NCBI GenBank assembly: GCA_949987565.1
Contig: OX465107.1
Location: forward strand, 14,377,196-14,441,195
Origin: Luidia sarsii
Taxonomy: Eukaryota; Echinodermata; Asteroidea; Paxillosida; Luidiidae
DNA: 64,000 bases
Direction of reading: 5' to 3'
The notes under the pieces are model-generated. The model was given only the letters and a program-made list of their open reading frames with translations. It was not told the origin of the DNA and did no database searches. Below, piece after piece: positions 36,964-47,700 of the stretch (its first letter is position 1; each line of letters begins with the position of its first letter). Both the position numbers and the translations under genes were made by a program.

Positions 36964-39900
36964 GTAAGTGGAAAAATACAGCAAATTTGCCCCGTGTTTT
37001 GCAGGATAAACCTGACATGTAAAATAGCCCAATTTACGGACAGGTAGTTAATCGGTGTTGAGCAGCCAGTTTTTCTGGGGGAAAAAAATCAGCATTTGCT
37101 TTTAATACAATGCTGCATTTCATATAGGCCTAATCGCTATTGAAAGTAAATAAAGGGAACTGTTGTCAATTCCAACAAAAACCCGCCCACGGCTTCTAAT
37201 TTCTATTGAGTATTTGACTTCAGACTTGTCTTATTTTTCTAAATCTAAGTCGTGAAGATGGAAAAGTGGGATGGGCATTCTGTTGAGGGCGAGTTTTGGG
37301 ATAACAACAAAACTCAAAATACGTGTAGGCCACTTACTACTACTACTACTTACTAGGCCTACACTACAGATACAATGGAGGATGGTTCTTTAATTTACTT
37401 TCAACTTCTTAAATTTTCACTACAAAAGTTAATTGACAATCTGTAAATTATCTCAGTATTTTTTTCATTGAGTAAACTATGCAAGTTAATCAGGCATCGG
37501 GCAAAGCACTGACTGGGCATTCACTGCAGTGTCAGTGCTTAATATTAATAATAATACTTCGAGCAGGGCGAGGCCCTCATTGAAATTTTTGTAGCTTGGA
37601 TCATGGTTGAAATGTTGAATGACGGTTTGCTTTTTGTAATATGCCACTTCAATGTTTAGATTCAGCATATGATGGCTTTCATCGATCAGGAGGCCAGAGA
37701 AAAAGCTGAAGAAATTGAAGCCAAGGTGAGTAAGCGTTATAATATGTACCACAGGACTCGACCCATCAAATTTCAACAAGCTCTGGTGTTGGAATTTGGT
37801 GAGATGGAGAATGTTAGAATTTATGATTTTTCCAATTTTCATTTTTGATTTCTGAAGCATTGAGACTATTGGGTGTAAGTTGTAACCCACTCAATGAGAA
37901 TTGTATTGGGTTTAATGCCATCGGAGTGTTCCTTTCTGCCTTTTGGCTAGTCAAAACCCAAGTGGACTGGTACATGTACTTTCATTCTCTTGTGATAATC
38001 CGAGTCGCAGTTTGTTCTATGAATCACCGTTTCATGGTTTGTTGATATTTTTTGTGCAATTATCTAGGCGGAGGAAGAGTTCCAGATTGAGAAGGGGAGA
38101 TTGGTGCAGCAACAACGATTGAAGATCATGGAATATTATGAGCGCAAGGAAAAAAACTTGGAACTGCAGAAAAAGATGTAAGGGAAAAGTAAATTGTATC
38201 ACATTGGTCTTTCCTTTGAGATCACAAGAATTACTGGATGACAAGTTGATGTGTCAGGAACAATTTTTTTAAGGAGACTTCAATGCATTACAACATAAAT
38301 TAATGCCTTGCAACTTTGTTGATTTTTGTATTTTGCTCCGCACCAAGATATGTGTTTACAATGGGTATAGGCCCGCTGACAGAAAGATGAGCCCTAAGGT
38401 TACCTGAACCTTTGGAATTATCATGAATGTAGTTTTTTTCCAAAAGGTATTTTTCACCAAAGACTTAGGGAAGTGGACAGTTGCAGCTTGGATGGGGGAT
38501 CTATTAGAAGCCAATTTGCCATAGATCATAATTGACCCCTAAGCCTTTACCCTATTGGCTATTCTACATGAAAATTATACTAACCTGAAACATCTGAAGT
38601 TTGAGAAATGTCCCTCATTCGTCCGTCCATCCTTTCCTGTCTCGTGCAGCCAGCAGTCCAACGTCCTGAACCAGGCTCGCCTGAAGGTGCTGAAATGCAG
38701 AGAAGACCATGTCCTTGCCCTCCTGGAAGAAGCCAGGATACGTCTCGGAGAGGTTGTCCAGGACCGTAACAAGTATGCCCAAATCCTGAAGGGTCTTCTT
38801 GGACAGGGTCTGTATCAGCTTATGGAGAAGAAGGTCACAGTCCGCTGCAAAGATTGTGACCTGGCACTTGTCAAGGTAAACTTAGGTTTTACTACAAATA
38901 TGTATGTCTCTTGCTTGTATATGATTAGATTGTTCATATAAAAAAGAAAATACAAGAAAAAACTGTTGCAAACTGCTCACTGACTAAAATGACCTGCAAT
39001 ACATAAATCTCAGAAGTTAGAGGGCCTGATGTTTCGATCCTTGCAGGACCTTTCTCAAAGGCAAAGGATCAAAACGTCAGGTGACTCGGGTCCTCTAACT
39101 TTTGAGATTCGTTCATATCAAGATGGATGTACTTGCCCCATTCTGAAATCTTCTTCCTTTTTGCTTTTGTGTAAGAGCACCTTGATTTTATGATCCAAGA
39201 TTGTAAGCTTGGGTTCGTCGTGTCAATGTAGTGACTAAGGTTGTTCGATATTTCGATATATCGTGATATCGCGATAGCGCTTTCCGGCGATTATCATATC
39301 GAGCGCATTTCAGGATATCGCGATATCGAAAAAAGTATCGCGATATCGAAAAAAAATCTGGTTTCCCAACCCCATTTTCACCTGTCTGTGAGCTTGTATA
39401 GCGTGGCCATCAGAGAGATCTTAATGTGGGCGATCAGCTTTCGTTAGTAAAAACAACGAAAAACCCGAAACGGCAGGGGGAGAGGAGCGCAGCCAGCCAT
39501 TTGACTCTTGCATTGCGCGCGGTCTCCACAAAGGCAATGCGTCGGCAACAGACCCACTGCAAGTGCAAGCTCACTTCCGGTGTTGGTAGCACACTTTTCG
39601 TACAGCGCGACCTCGGTACGCTGGGCACGCACAGCGACACGTGTTTGGGACATTTTCCCCCATGTGGCCTACATAAGTTATCCGATCGTTTACAGTATTA
39701 TCCAGGCTGCAAAAATTGCAGATTCAATTTCCTACCGATGTCTCCCAAGTCCCAATGCAGCCAAATATAACGTAAAAATACATACTTTACATAATTATGT
39801 TTTAATCTCAGAAAATCAAAATCGAAGAGGAAAGACGTGGAAAAACGTCACTGTTCATAACGCACGTGCGACCTCTGATTTCTCGATCCTTCTATGTTGC

Positions 39901-42765
39901 TCTGGTACCCGCCATGCAGCTGTACTAAATGCAAGTGTAAGGCAACGTACACCAGTTAAGTATGGCCAGGCCATTTGCACATCGTGTACACCAAAGTTCG
40001 GTGGACTTTTTTTGGGCGGGGGTGGGGGGGGGGGGTCGCGTCGCGATCTATTCTAACTTGATGAATGAGACTTAAGGCTTTGCATGGTGGGTGAATCAAT
40101 ATAGGAAGGTTTGCGATGAACACCATGTATCAGGTCTCTTATAGGAAGAGGTATGGTTCTGAAAAGAACCTGAGGGTAACTCGACGTTTCGACCAGTATG
40201 CTCTGGCCGTCATCAGGAGAATGATGACGGCCAGAGCATACTGGTCGAAACGTCGAGTTACCCTCAGGTTCTTTTCAGAACCATACCTCTTCCTTTAAGA
40301 GACCTGATACATGGTGTTCACCGCAAACCTTCCTATATCTATTCCAACTTGAATGATTCCAACTTGGACGTGTATACTAACAATCATTTTGCGGCGTGGA
40401 TGAGAAAGGGTGAACTGCTGCTTTATTCTCCTCATTAGCAGTCCCCCCCCCCCCAAAGAAAAAAAGTACAGTAAACATTTTTCCAGTACGCATCCGTACG
40501 ACCGAAAGGGACATCAGATTTTTTTCAAGGTGATCGTTATGCCGACGTAAATGTACTGATGGTTTGTCTCCCCTCATGAATATTAATCTGAAGACCCATT
40601 GGCTCTGGCCAGACATGTATTTGTGACGTCATATGTAAGCATCGAGTTGCTGAAAACCGCCTGGGATATCGTCTTTTTTTAATGTAATAACGTACCGGGT
40701 ATTCTTATTACATCAACAAAAATATTTTCGTTTTGGCGTATACTTTTAAAAAAGCGACCTGGGATAGTTGTTTTAATTTTTTTTCGTTGATAAATGAGGA
40801 GTTTAAGGGGGGGGGTTAAACAATTGCTAACTATGGCTAAAAGTTAGATGCATTTGCTACAAATTAGTTTCCGGCAATCACAGTGTGTGTTGAATAGAAA
40901 TCCAGTTCACTACCTTGACTTTCGCTTACGCACCAGATATCGCGATAATATCGAATATCGCGATATATTCCTGACAATATATAGAAACCAAAAATCCCGG
41001 ATATCGAACAACCTTAGTAGTGACTAGATACAGATGACAGAAGAGGGAAGCTAATAGAGGGAAGATGGGAAGGAAAGTCAATCAGTGGGGAGGGATCCAA
41101 AGGATTGATAAGAGGCTAAGGGTTGGAAGTAAAGCAGTGGAATACTGAAGGATCATTAGAAAGTACAGTAAAATGAAGCATGATGTATGTATGTCGATTC
41201 TGAGTGTTGAGGCCATGTGGTTGAATGATCTGAAGTTGGCATCATCACGGGAGTTTAAATCTTGTGATCTTTTTCTCTCGCTCCCACAGGAGCAGATGAA
41301 GGTGGCTTTGGCCGAATACAAGAATGAAACAAAGAAAGATTGTCAAGTCATCTTTGACCAGGAGAATTTCCTCAGTCCAGAAATGTAAGTATTATAGACC
41401 GTTATGTATGGCTAGATCCAGGTTGTTTGTTTTTCATTTTGTTGAAGCAAAACTAGTAAAAAAAAATTGCACCACTCCACCTCAGATAAATGATGATTGT
41501 TTAAGGCCCCAGCTAAGCAGCAGATAGCGCAGCTTGTTAGAACACTGGTAGATTTGATCAGAATCGAAAGTACCAAGTGGAAGGTTTGCAGTGACAGCAT
41601 GTAACACATCTCTTTTGAGAGGGAGAGTGCTGCCGAAAAGAGCCGGTAACTCAAGTTACCACACTCGGAGCCACACTCCCTCTGAGATGAGATATGGTAC
41701 ATGGTACGTTGGTAGATTTATCCACAGTCCACCATTCATATCCTGATCCAGTCAAATTGTCTTTGCCATTTTGCATTTTCATCAATCTTAATGTGAAGTC
41801 ACACATGCATACTTAATGTCGATGCAACTGGATGATCCCCTTGCTAGGATTCCCGTGCTGAGATTTTAAGGTTTTCATAGCGAGAATAGCAGAAGAAGTG
41901 ATAGGTTTGTGGTATCTTGCATGGTGTTACCGCAGACCTATTACTTTTTCTTTGGTCGTTGTTGAAGAATCATCCCCGGCCCAAAGTCACAGTTCTCTTG
42001 TCTTCTCTTGTGATCTCTTGTCAGTACTGGAGGCATTGAGATGTTCACTGATAACTACAAAATCAAAGTTGTCAACACACTAGAGAGTCGTCTGGACCAG
42101 ATGAGCCGACAGGTAGATGAACGTTCCTTGTTACTCTGAATGGCTGAAAAATGAGGCATCCTTTGAATCAGTTCATTTAGATTTTGAATAAACCTATTAG
42201 CTTAAAATGCCGTTTGATCCAATCATCACCATTATCGAAATCCATTTGATATTTGTTCCCTCTGTCTAATTTTAAAGTGTTACTTGCAGAATCTGGGTTT
42301 GTTTTTAATAGGGTAGAGACATTAACCAGTGTTTGTCCTCCGGTCATTTTTTTCTCAGGTATTAAGGATTTTAAATTTTCCAATAATGTGGATAGCTCCG
42401 TGGGCCTCTCACCTCACATTTGTAGGTGGCCAAGACATTATTCAAGTGGCCTGTATACTAGTCCACCATAAAAGGCCGATCTTAGAGTTTAAGTCTCAAA
42501 TTTTTAGGTTGCCAGATGTTTTGATCCTAGCGGAATCTTTTTCAAAGCTTTGAGAAATTGTTAAAAAAAATTTTTTTCAAAACTTCAGACCCTCTAAACC
42601 TTTCTGAGATTTTGGTCTTATACAGTCATTTATCCCTCCGCAACATTTTTGTAAGACTTTAAGATTGTACTGATCTATATTCACATGCGTTCCCTTTCCC
42701 AGATGTTACCCGAGGTTAGGAAGATTTTGTTTGGAGCCAACCCGAACAGGAAGTTTGAAGATTAA
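36931..42765 (+). CDS. ATP6V1E1: V-type proton ATPase subunit E, complete 7-exon gene
   Basis: Subunit E of the V1 sector; with subunit G it forms the peripheral stalks that hold the catalytic head against rotation. Exons (36931-36963, 37660-37725, 38068-38177, 38650-38875, 41290-41384, 42025-42112, 42703-42765) join in frame to exactly 226 residues, the length of human ATP6V1E1. N-terminal half is a charged helix ([40 protein letters not shown]); the C-terminal domain has [23 protein letters not shown] and [24 protein letters not shown]. Nothing is missing. The exon 4-5 intron is long because of a hAT-like element. Confidence 0.97.
37660..37725 (+). CDS. ATP6V1E1: V-ATPase E exon 2
   Basis: 22 codons, [20 protein letters not shown], the most conserved part of the N-terminal helix. 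Acceptor gtttag|at; donor ccaag|gtgagt. Confidence 0.95.
38068..38177 (+). CDS. ATP6V1E1: V-ATPase E exon 3
   Basis: [20 protein letters not shown], then [16 protein letters not shown] and two bases of Ile. Acceptor atctag|gc; donor gat|gtaagg. Confidence 0.95.
38650..38875 (+). CDS. ATP6V1E1: V-ATPase E exon 4
   Basis: Largest exon, about 75 codons: [12 protein letters not shown], then [14 protein letters not shown] and CDLALVK. Start of the C-terminal globular domain. Donor tcaag|gtaaac. Confidence 0.95.
38955..39115. repeat. FB2 foldback element, two arms
   Basis: GTTGCAAACTGCTCACTGAC, TTAGAGGGCCTGATGTTTCG, GCAGGACCTTTCTCAAAGGC, then a short opposite arm ATCAAAACGTCAGG ... CCTCTAACTTTTGAGATT. 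Confidence 0.85.
40100..40338. repeat. FB1 foldback element: 239-bp near-perfect palindrome
   Basis: Arms of about 117 bp differ at only two positions by my comparison and are separated by GGAGAA. Order in each arm: TATAGGAAGGTTTGC, ACACCATGTATCAGGTCTC, GGTATGGTTCTGAAAAGAAC, CTCGACGTTTCGACCAG, TATGCTCTGGCCGTCATCA. Nested in the hAT-like element; the same flank (AAGGCTTTGCATGGTGGGTG) precedes the copy at 19070. Confidence 0.95.
40183..40217 (-). other. Hammerhead-ribozyme-like core in the FB1 palindrome
   Basis: Minus strand: CTC-CTGATGA, hairpin GGCCAG-AGCATA-CTGGTC, GAAAC-GTC-GAG. All seven box-I bases, GAAA and the GTC triplet are present, and CTC/GAG could form stem I. Stem III is reduced to the self-complementary ACGT, so only a dimer could build it. 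The plus strand has ATGATGA in place of CTGATGA. Confidence 0.4.
41030..41240. repeat. Purine-rich dispersed repeat
   Basis: GAGGGAAGATGGGAAGGAAAG ... ending GCCATGTGGTTGAATGATC about 60 bp before exon 5, as at 7195-7220 before an NGLY1 exon. Confidence 0.55.
41290..41384 (+). CDS. ATP6V1E1: V-ATPase E exon 5
   Basis: [20 protein letters not shown] then [10 protein letters not shown] and two bases of the next codon. Acceptor cccacag|ga; donor aaat|gtaagt. Confidence 0.94.
41581..41706. repeat. FB1 foldback element
   Basis: AAGGTTTGCAGTGACAGCATG, CATCTCTTTTGAGAGGGAG, AGAGCCGGTAACTCAAG, with a shortened opposite arm CACTCCCTCTGAGATGAG ... ACATGGTA. Confidence 0.7.
41901..41943. repeat. FB1 mini-palindrome
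   Basis: ATAGGTTTGTGGTATCTTG faces CATGGTGTTACCGCAGACCT: only the outer ends of FB1 remain. Confidence 0.7.
42025..42112 (+). CDS. ATP6V1E1: V-ATPase E exon 6
   Basis: [20 protein letters not shown] then SRLDQMSRQ; equals [20 protein letters not shown] of the human protein. Acceptor tgtcag|t; donor gacag|gtagat. Confidence 0.95.
42490..42670. repeat. FB2 element, diverged
   Basis: GTTGCCAGATGTTTTGATCC, TCTTTTTCAAAGCTTTGAG, then an opposite arm ending CAGACCCTCTAAACC and CCGCAACATTTTTG. Confidence 0.6.
42703..42765 (+). CDS. ATP6V1E1: V-ATPase E exon 7 (C-terminus)
   Basis: [20 protein letters not shown] then TAA, equal in length and sequence type to [20 protein letters not shown]. Acceptor tttcccag|at. 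Confidence 0.96.
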   Translation: MLPEVRKILFGANPNRKFED

Positions 42766-42944
42766 AATCCCCGAGCCCCACCTCGATCTGTCTGACTTCA
42801 GCTCCCAGTCACCAAAATGCATATGCCATTACCTTCATTGAAAGGATCAAGAGTAATATATTTTATCCTGTATGTAAGAGCTGTGGTCCTACCTTGTGTG
42901 ATGTGAATAGAAATCCAAGTATGCAAGCATTGTACCATTATCAT

Positions 42945-43319
42945 TTAAAGGCCCTATAGTCCTATACAACATTGGTAAAGGTCAAAAGATTTGTGTGTTA
43001 AACCATTAAACATTCCAAAAAAGAAATCAAAGGTTTTAGCTCATGTGGTGAACTGAGAAAGTAGAAAAAGGCAAAAAACCGTCACAGTTTTCCCACCTGC
43101 CTAACGTGTAAGAAATAGTTTATTACTCACGAGTAATAAACTATTTGTCGATGTTTGAGTGAAGATTTCTCTGGAAGTACAGCATCCCAGACCGTAAGAT
43201 TTCAACATGAGGATTTCAACATGAGGATTCTATCACGACCATCTACAAACTGTAAATTAGAAGGAAATCTGTGGACATTGATGTTTTCTGATCTTCCCAA
43301 TGTTGTATTGGGCCGTTAA
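42945..43319. repeat. MITE-like inverted-repeat element, family M1
   Basis: TTTAAAGGCCCTATAG and ATACAACATTGG at the left face CCAATGTTGTAT and GGGCCGTTAA at the right; same inverted ends as 58600-58987. TTAA at both borders. Located in the presumed V-ATPase E 3' flank. Confidence 0.65.
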
Positions 43320-43917
43320 TCTGACCAGGCTTTTAGCGAAGGGGTTATGGAGGTTACGGTCATCCAACAGGGAAAAGGATTGCATTGATTATAATGTGCA
43401 TTGTGTGTAGCAAATAGTGATTCTGCTTTGCAATCAAAAGCTACCTGATCACTGAGAAGGCTGTCCATCTATTTTTATTTGTTCCAAGTTGCGCTGCATG
43501 TTTCTTCTGAAGATTGGTCAGAGGTCAGAGGTTTTGTGGCTTAATATGGGTTTTCAAATCTAAAAACTAGTGAAATATACCAGCAATTGGACAAATGAAA
43601 TGAGACTGTTGACAGGAAGTGTGAGGGGAGGAGGCTGTTAAGTCAACTCAGAAGGGAATCTTTCCTAAGAACATTAATATAATTTGCTTTAAAAAAAAAT
43701 TTTATGTGGAGAGAGCCACATGTTTATCAAAATTTTGTTTTAACAAAATAACTGTATTTATCATTGAAACCATGTAAACCAAAAAATTGTTTGAAGGTTT
43801 TATTCCAAACACTTTCTATTTCAAACAAAAAATGAAATGTATCTGTTTCCATAGAACTGATAACAATTTCACTTCTTGAAGTAGAATGTCTCCCCTATAG
43901 GATCCTTCATTTACTAT

Positions 43918-43972
43918 CTGAAAAATTGGGAAAGAAAACTTTGACTGGACCCGGGACTTGAACCCGAGACCT
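43918..43972 (-). repeat. S1 SINE fragment
   Basis: GAAAACTTTGACTGGACCCG then GGACTTGAACCCGAGACC: B-box end of S1 on the minus strand only. Confidence 0.65.
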
Positions 43973-44435
43973 TGAATTTACTTTGGTCAGTGGTCAGCTA
44001 TGAATGTTCAGAAAGACAAAAGAGGTACCAGGACTTCAATGTTCGTTAATGAGAGTTTGGGAATTAATCATTTCATTGGCTTTTTAGACAAACTAGCTCT
44101 CAATCAATTTTATCAGTACTTTAACGAAATGTTGAAATGAGGGCAAGTCTTTGGATTGGATTATTTTTCATTTCATTATTGGATGAAATAGTTTTGCCTC
44201 CTGTGTGGGATATGTGTTGAGATACAGTCATCTGTGTATAGCTACGCTGGTGTGTTAGAAGGAAGGTAACTCCATGGCAAGTATTTGCAGAGACTGAGGC
44301 AGCCATTCCATGGCTAATATTATGTTATGATTTATATTGACAAACAGTGTCTATCAGATTCCTGTTTAACAATAGCAGTGGGTAGCCCTTCAGTCCAACT
44401 CCTGTCATTTTAATCGAGATATATAACAGGACCGA

Positions 44436-44756
44436 CATATGACGCTTAACCACCGTCGTTGAGCCATGCTGGTACCCCGTAAATTGTGTGGGGACTATAC
44501 AAGGACATGTTTTGTAAACCAGCGTAGGTTAGGCTTAGGGCGCTACGGTTAGGGTTATGATTACGTTTAAAGTTAGAGTTCGGGTTGGGTTAGGATTAGG
44601 ATTAGGGTTGTTAGGATTAGGATAAGGGTTAGGGTTGATTCGTGCTTGTGCCTGTAACTACCTGAGAAATGAATGAATGAATGAATGGGGGAGGCCTCAG
44701 CAAAACCTGGCTTCGCGCATGCCCACTTATAGCTTAGCCACGGTGGTTAAGTGTCA
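44436..44756. repeat. Inverted-repeat element enclosing telomere-like sequence
   Basis: Ends ACGCTTAACCACCGT and CACGGTGGTTAAGTGTC are inverted; inside, 44525-44636 is a degenerate run of GGTTAG/GGATTAG units, then a short (GAAT)n. Confidence 0.55.
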
Positions 44757-44769
44757 GACGCTTACCCCG

Positions 44770-47700
44770 GTATATGCCTCTTTTAATCCACACACCGTTC
44801 TGTGACTATTTACATCACATCTCCCCAGCAAAAAAATAGACTATTCCTAGTTAAGTAAGCACCCCCCTATTTCGGTATAGACTAGTCTCTGATTTCACTC
44901 ACACTTGGCATTCTAACCATTGTTGCAAACAATTGGCAGTGTCCTGGGTGTGAATACAGTGGGTGTGGTTTACTTCAATGACACACCCACCTAACTGAGC
45001 ACATGGGCAACACATGGCATTCTGGGTTCATGAAGACTGAAGGCATGTCTTCGAAGATCTTTTCTAGTGAGTTTGTAATGACTTGTAGCTATCCACTGTA
45101 TGACCACATGGAGTGCACCACTAGCCTGCCAAGGTAGATGGGCTTCTGTGCAACCCCAGTGTGTGCTAAGGATTTTCACCGGGTGTATAACAAGGGTAAG
45201 CTCCCATAGAATCTTATCCCAACAGGCCCATTTTATGGAATTCATTTTGGCTAACAGAAAGCTGCCTCACAGCCATGATACAGCCCTTTGCTTTACAGTG
45301 AGGTTAGTGAACCTATTTCACAGCACAGCCAAGCATCTTGGTCTTTTTGCAGGTTCCACAACAGAGATATTTTGCTCATGGGAATAAGGCTGAGAAAAGC
45401 TGCCAAATATAGCTGAAAAGTCGGCTTTCTGTACAACTTTTTTATGAGCGAGCCAGACAATTTGGGGTTCAGTTGTAATGATCAAGTAATTTCCCCTGTT
45501 ATTTGCTTAACAATGTATTTCCAAGGTTACGTGCTGTAAACAAAAGATGATGTAACTGGCCGTTGCAATTTGCAATTTGCTGAAAAAATTCCATAAGATT
45601 GGACTTGTGCTTGATTGTTTTACAATAATTGTGAGGTTCAATACTGACTTGCTATTCTTTACAGCATTTCATTGCTTATACAAAGATGGGTTGGATATTT
45701 TAATTTTTGATCTCTATACACCATCCAAGTCTAATTAATTCATTGTGGGTCGTTACTGTAAATCATGTCAAATGATGTGTATACACGTACATGTGTACAC
45801 AGTATATATGGCAGTGTGTACTGAAGATGTACCCGTACTTGTATATTCATTAGTGTTTAAGATCGTCATTTAGATTGTTTTACTAATCCAACTCATTACT
45901 TCTTTGAACCATTTCTTCTTTTATTCCTTATCCGCATTTTCTTCCGTCTTCCCTTTTCTCTGGTGTTGTTTTTCTTTTGAACCATGAACATGTTGAGCCC
46001 TGGTTTATTTGGTGAGGTTTGGACGACCAGTCAAGGTCACATTCCATGAGGGAGGAATTGATAGTGGAATTATAGAGAATATGTATTATTGGTATATAAT
46101 AGTAAAAACAAAGCAATATTATGTGAATATTTTGTGTATTGTCTACTCTTACATTTGGTCTGAAAAGCGCTCAATTTCTATTAATTCTAACCCTACCTTA
46201 TCCTTCAAAATACAACCAAGTTTGATCTCTGAAGAATTAGGGTTAATTTTCTTAATGCTTTCAGGTTATTCCCAACATTTTAATAATTATAGTTCAAAGT
46301 GTATTTAACCAAACCCGACCTTTAAAATACCACAAACGTTTGATTTCTGAAGGATACAAGTCCCAACTGAAAAAACATGCACTAAGACAATTTTTTTTAT
46401 ATACACTAGTACATAAACCTTTATTCCTTTCGTTTTCAGTACAATATATCATTTGGTGTTTATTGACATTATACACACACTGTACATATAGGTCTTACAG
46501 CAAATCTTTAATCTGCATAAGTTGAAAGAGACATATTGGACTGTTCCATTAGGATTGGTGGCTTTACATGCCGAGTGAATATGGTTATAACTGCATACAC
46601 CCCAAAAATCATAAAGCAATTCAACTCTTCACCATGGTTTCAAATTTGTACAAGATATCCCTTTCTTTTTTGGGTGAATAATATAAAGTCGACAGATTCC
46701 ATATACTTAATTCAATTAAGAATCCCAACAAATAACCTTTTTTAACAGTCCAAATGCACTTTTTTAAAGACATGTCTCCACAAGTTTACATTTGCATGTC
46801 TGTTCTAAACAATGGCTTCAGTCAGTATTGAACACGCTCTTAATAGCCAGACTCACAAATTGGCAATTTTCCGTGCTGAATTATTGGGGGAAATATATGA
46901 AAGGCTTACGCTGCATTTAAGCAATTATATCCACGACTGAAATATCAACAGATAGGAGAAAACGTCCAAATTTGAGACAGAATTTCACATTATTTTGGAA
47001 TGGCCATTGAGGTTGCACTGTTCTCTAATCTTGAAGCACATTCGTATAAAATGGACATCAGGAGAAATACTTCATAATGATGCAATAGTTTGTTGTCTAA
47101 AAGTCAAACCTGCACAAATGTATTGCTTTGTGAATAAAATGGTTTTTTTTTTTTCATTCTTTATTCTTGAAAGCACGCATAAACATTTCCTAATTACAAT
47201 ATTTCAACTTGTAAACGCTTTTGAACAATCAATTTTGAAACACTGAACGAGTAGGAGTGATATACAAGTAGGTAGATTTCTCTTTGGCATTTGTTCGTAC
47301 TTTGAAGAGCAACTTTTTAAATTAACAAAATAGTTCCCCGAAATCTGAACACACAACCAAGCACAAACAAGTGAATCTGAAAAACCTTCAAAAGGTTATA
47401 CTAGCACGGTCAAATAAACTAGCAATGATAAATGGACTCCTCAAAGAATAACCAGACAAAATGTTCATATGGGTCAGGCAAGAGTATGAAAGAAAACGTG
47501 AGATTATCAACACAAAGAATCGCAAGTTATTGATAAATAAATAACAGCAAATAATCATGATTTCATGAGTGTAATAAGGAATGCATTTTTGAGGTGAAAA
47601 TTTGAGTTTTGCAAAATATCTTCCATGAAAATCTGAAAAAGCTTTTTCAACATAATTCTTAATATTTTCTCTGGCTTAAACAAAATCTCGAACTGAAAAT

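Larger units (their letters stand above)
39236..41016. mobile_element. Non-autonomous hAT-like transposon with exact 8-bp target duplication
   Basis: Ends TAAGGTTGTTCGATAT (39236) and ATATCGAACAACCTTA (to 41016) are perfect inverted repeats, flanked by GTAGTGAC at 39228-39235 and 41017-41024. Subterminal regions are full of GATATCGCGATATCG motifs. The 1781-bp interior has no recognisable transposase (the longest open frames show no hAT motifs) and carries an FB1 palindrome at 40100-40338. TIR sequence and 8-bp duplication both fit the hAT superfamily. Confidence 0.9.

Noticed and set aside
39508..40056. 182-codon open frame inside the hAT-like element as a transposase
   Set aside because: No hAT transposase motifs or BED finger visible; the frame runs through unrelated low-complexity G-rich sequence.
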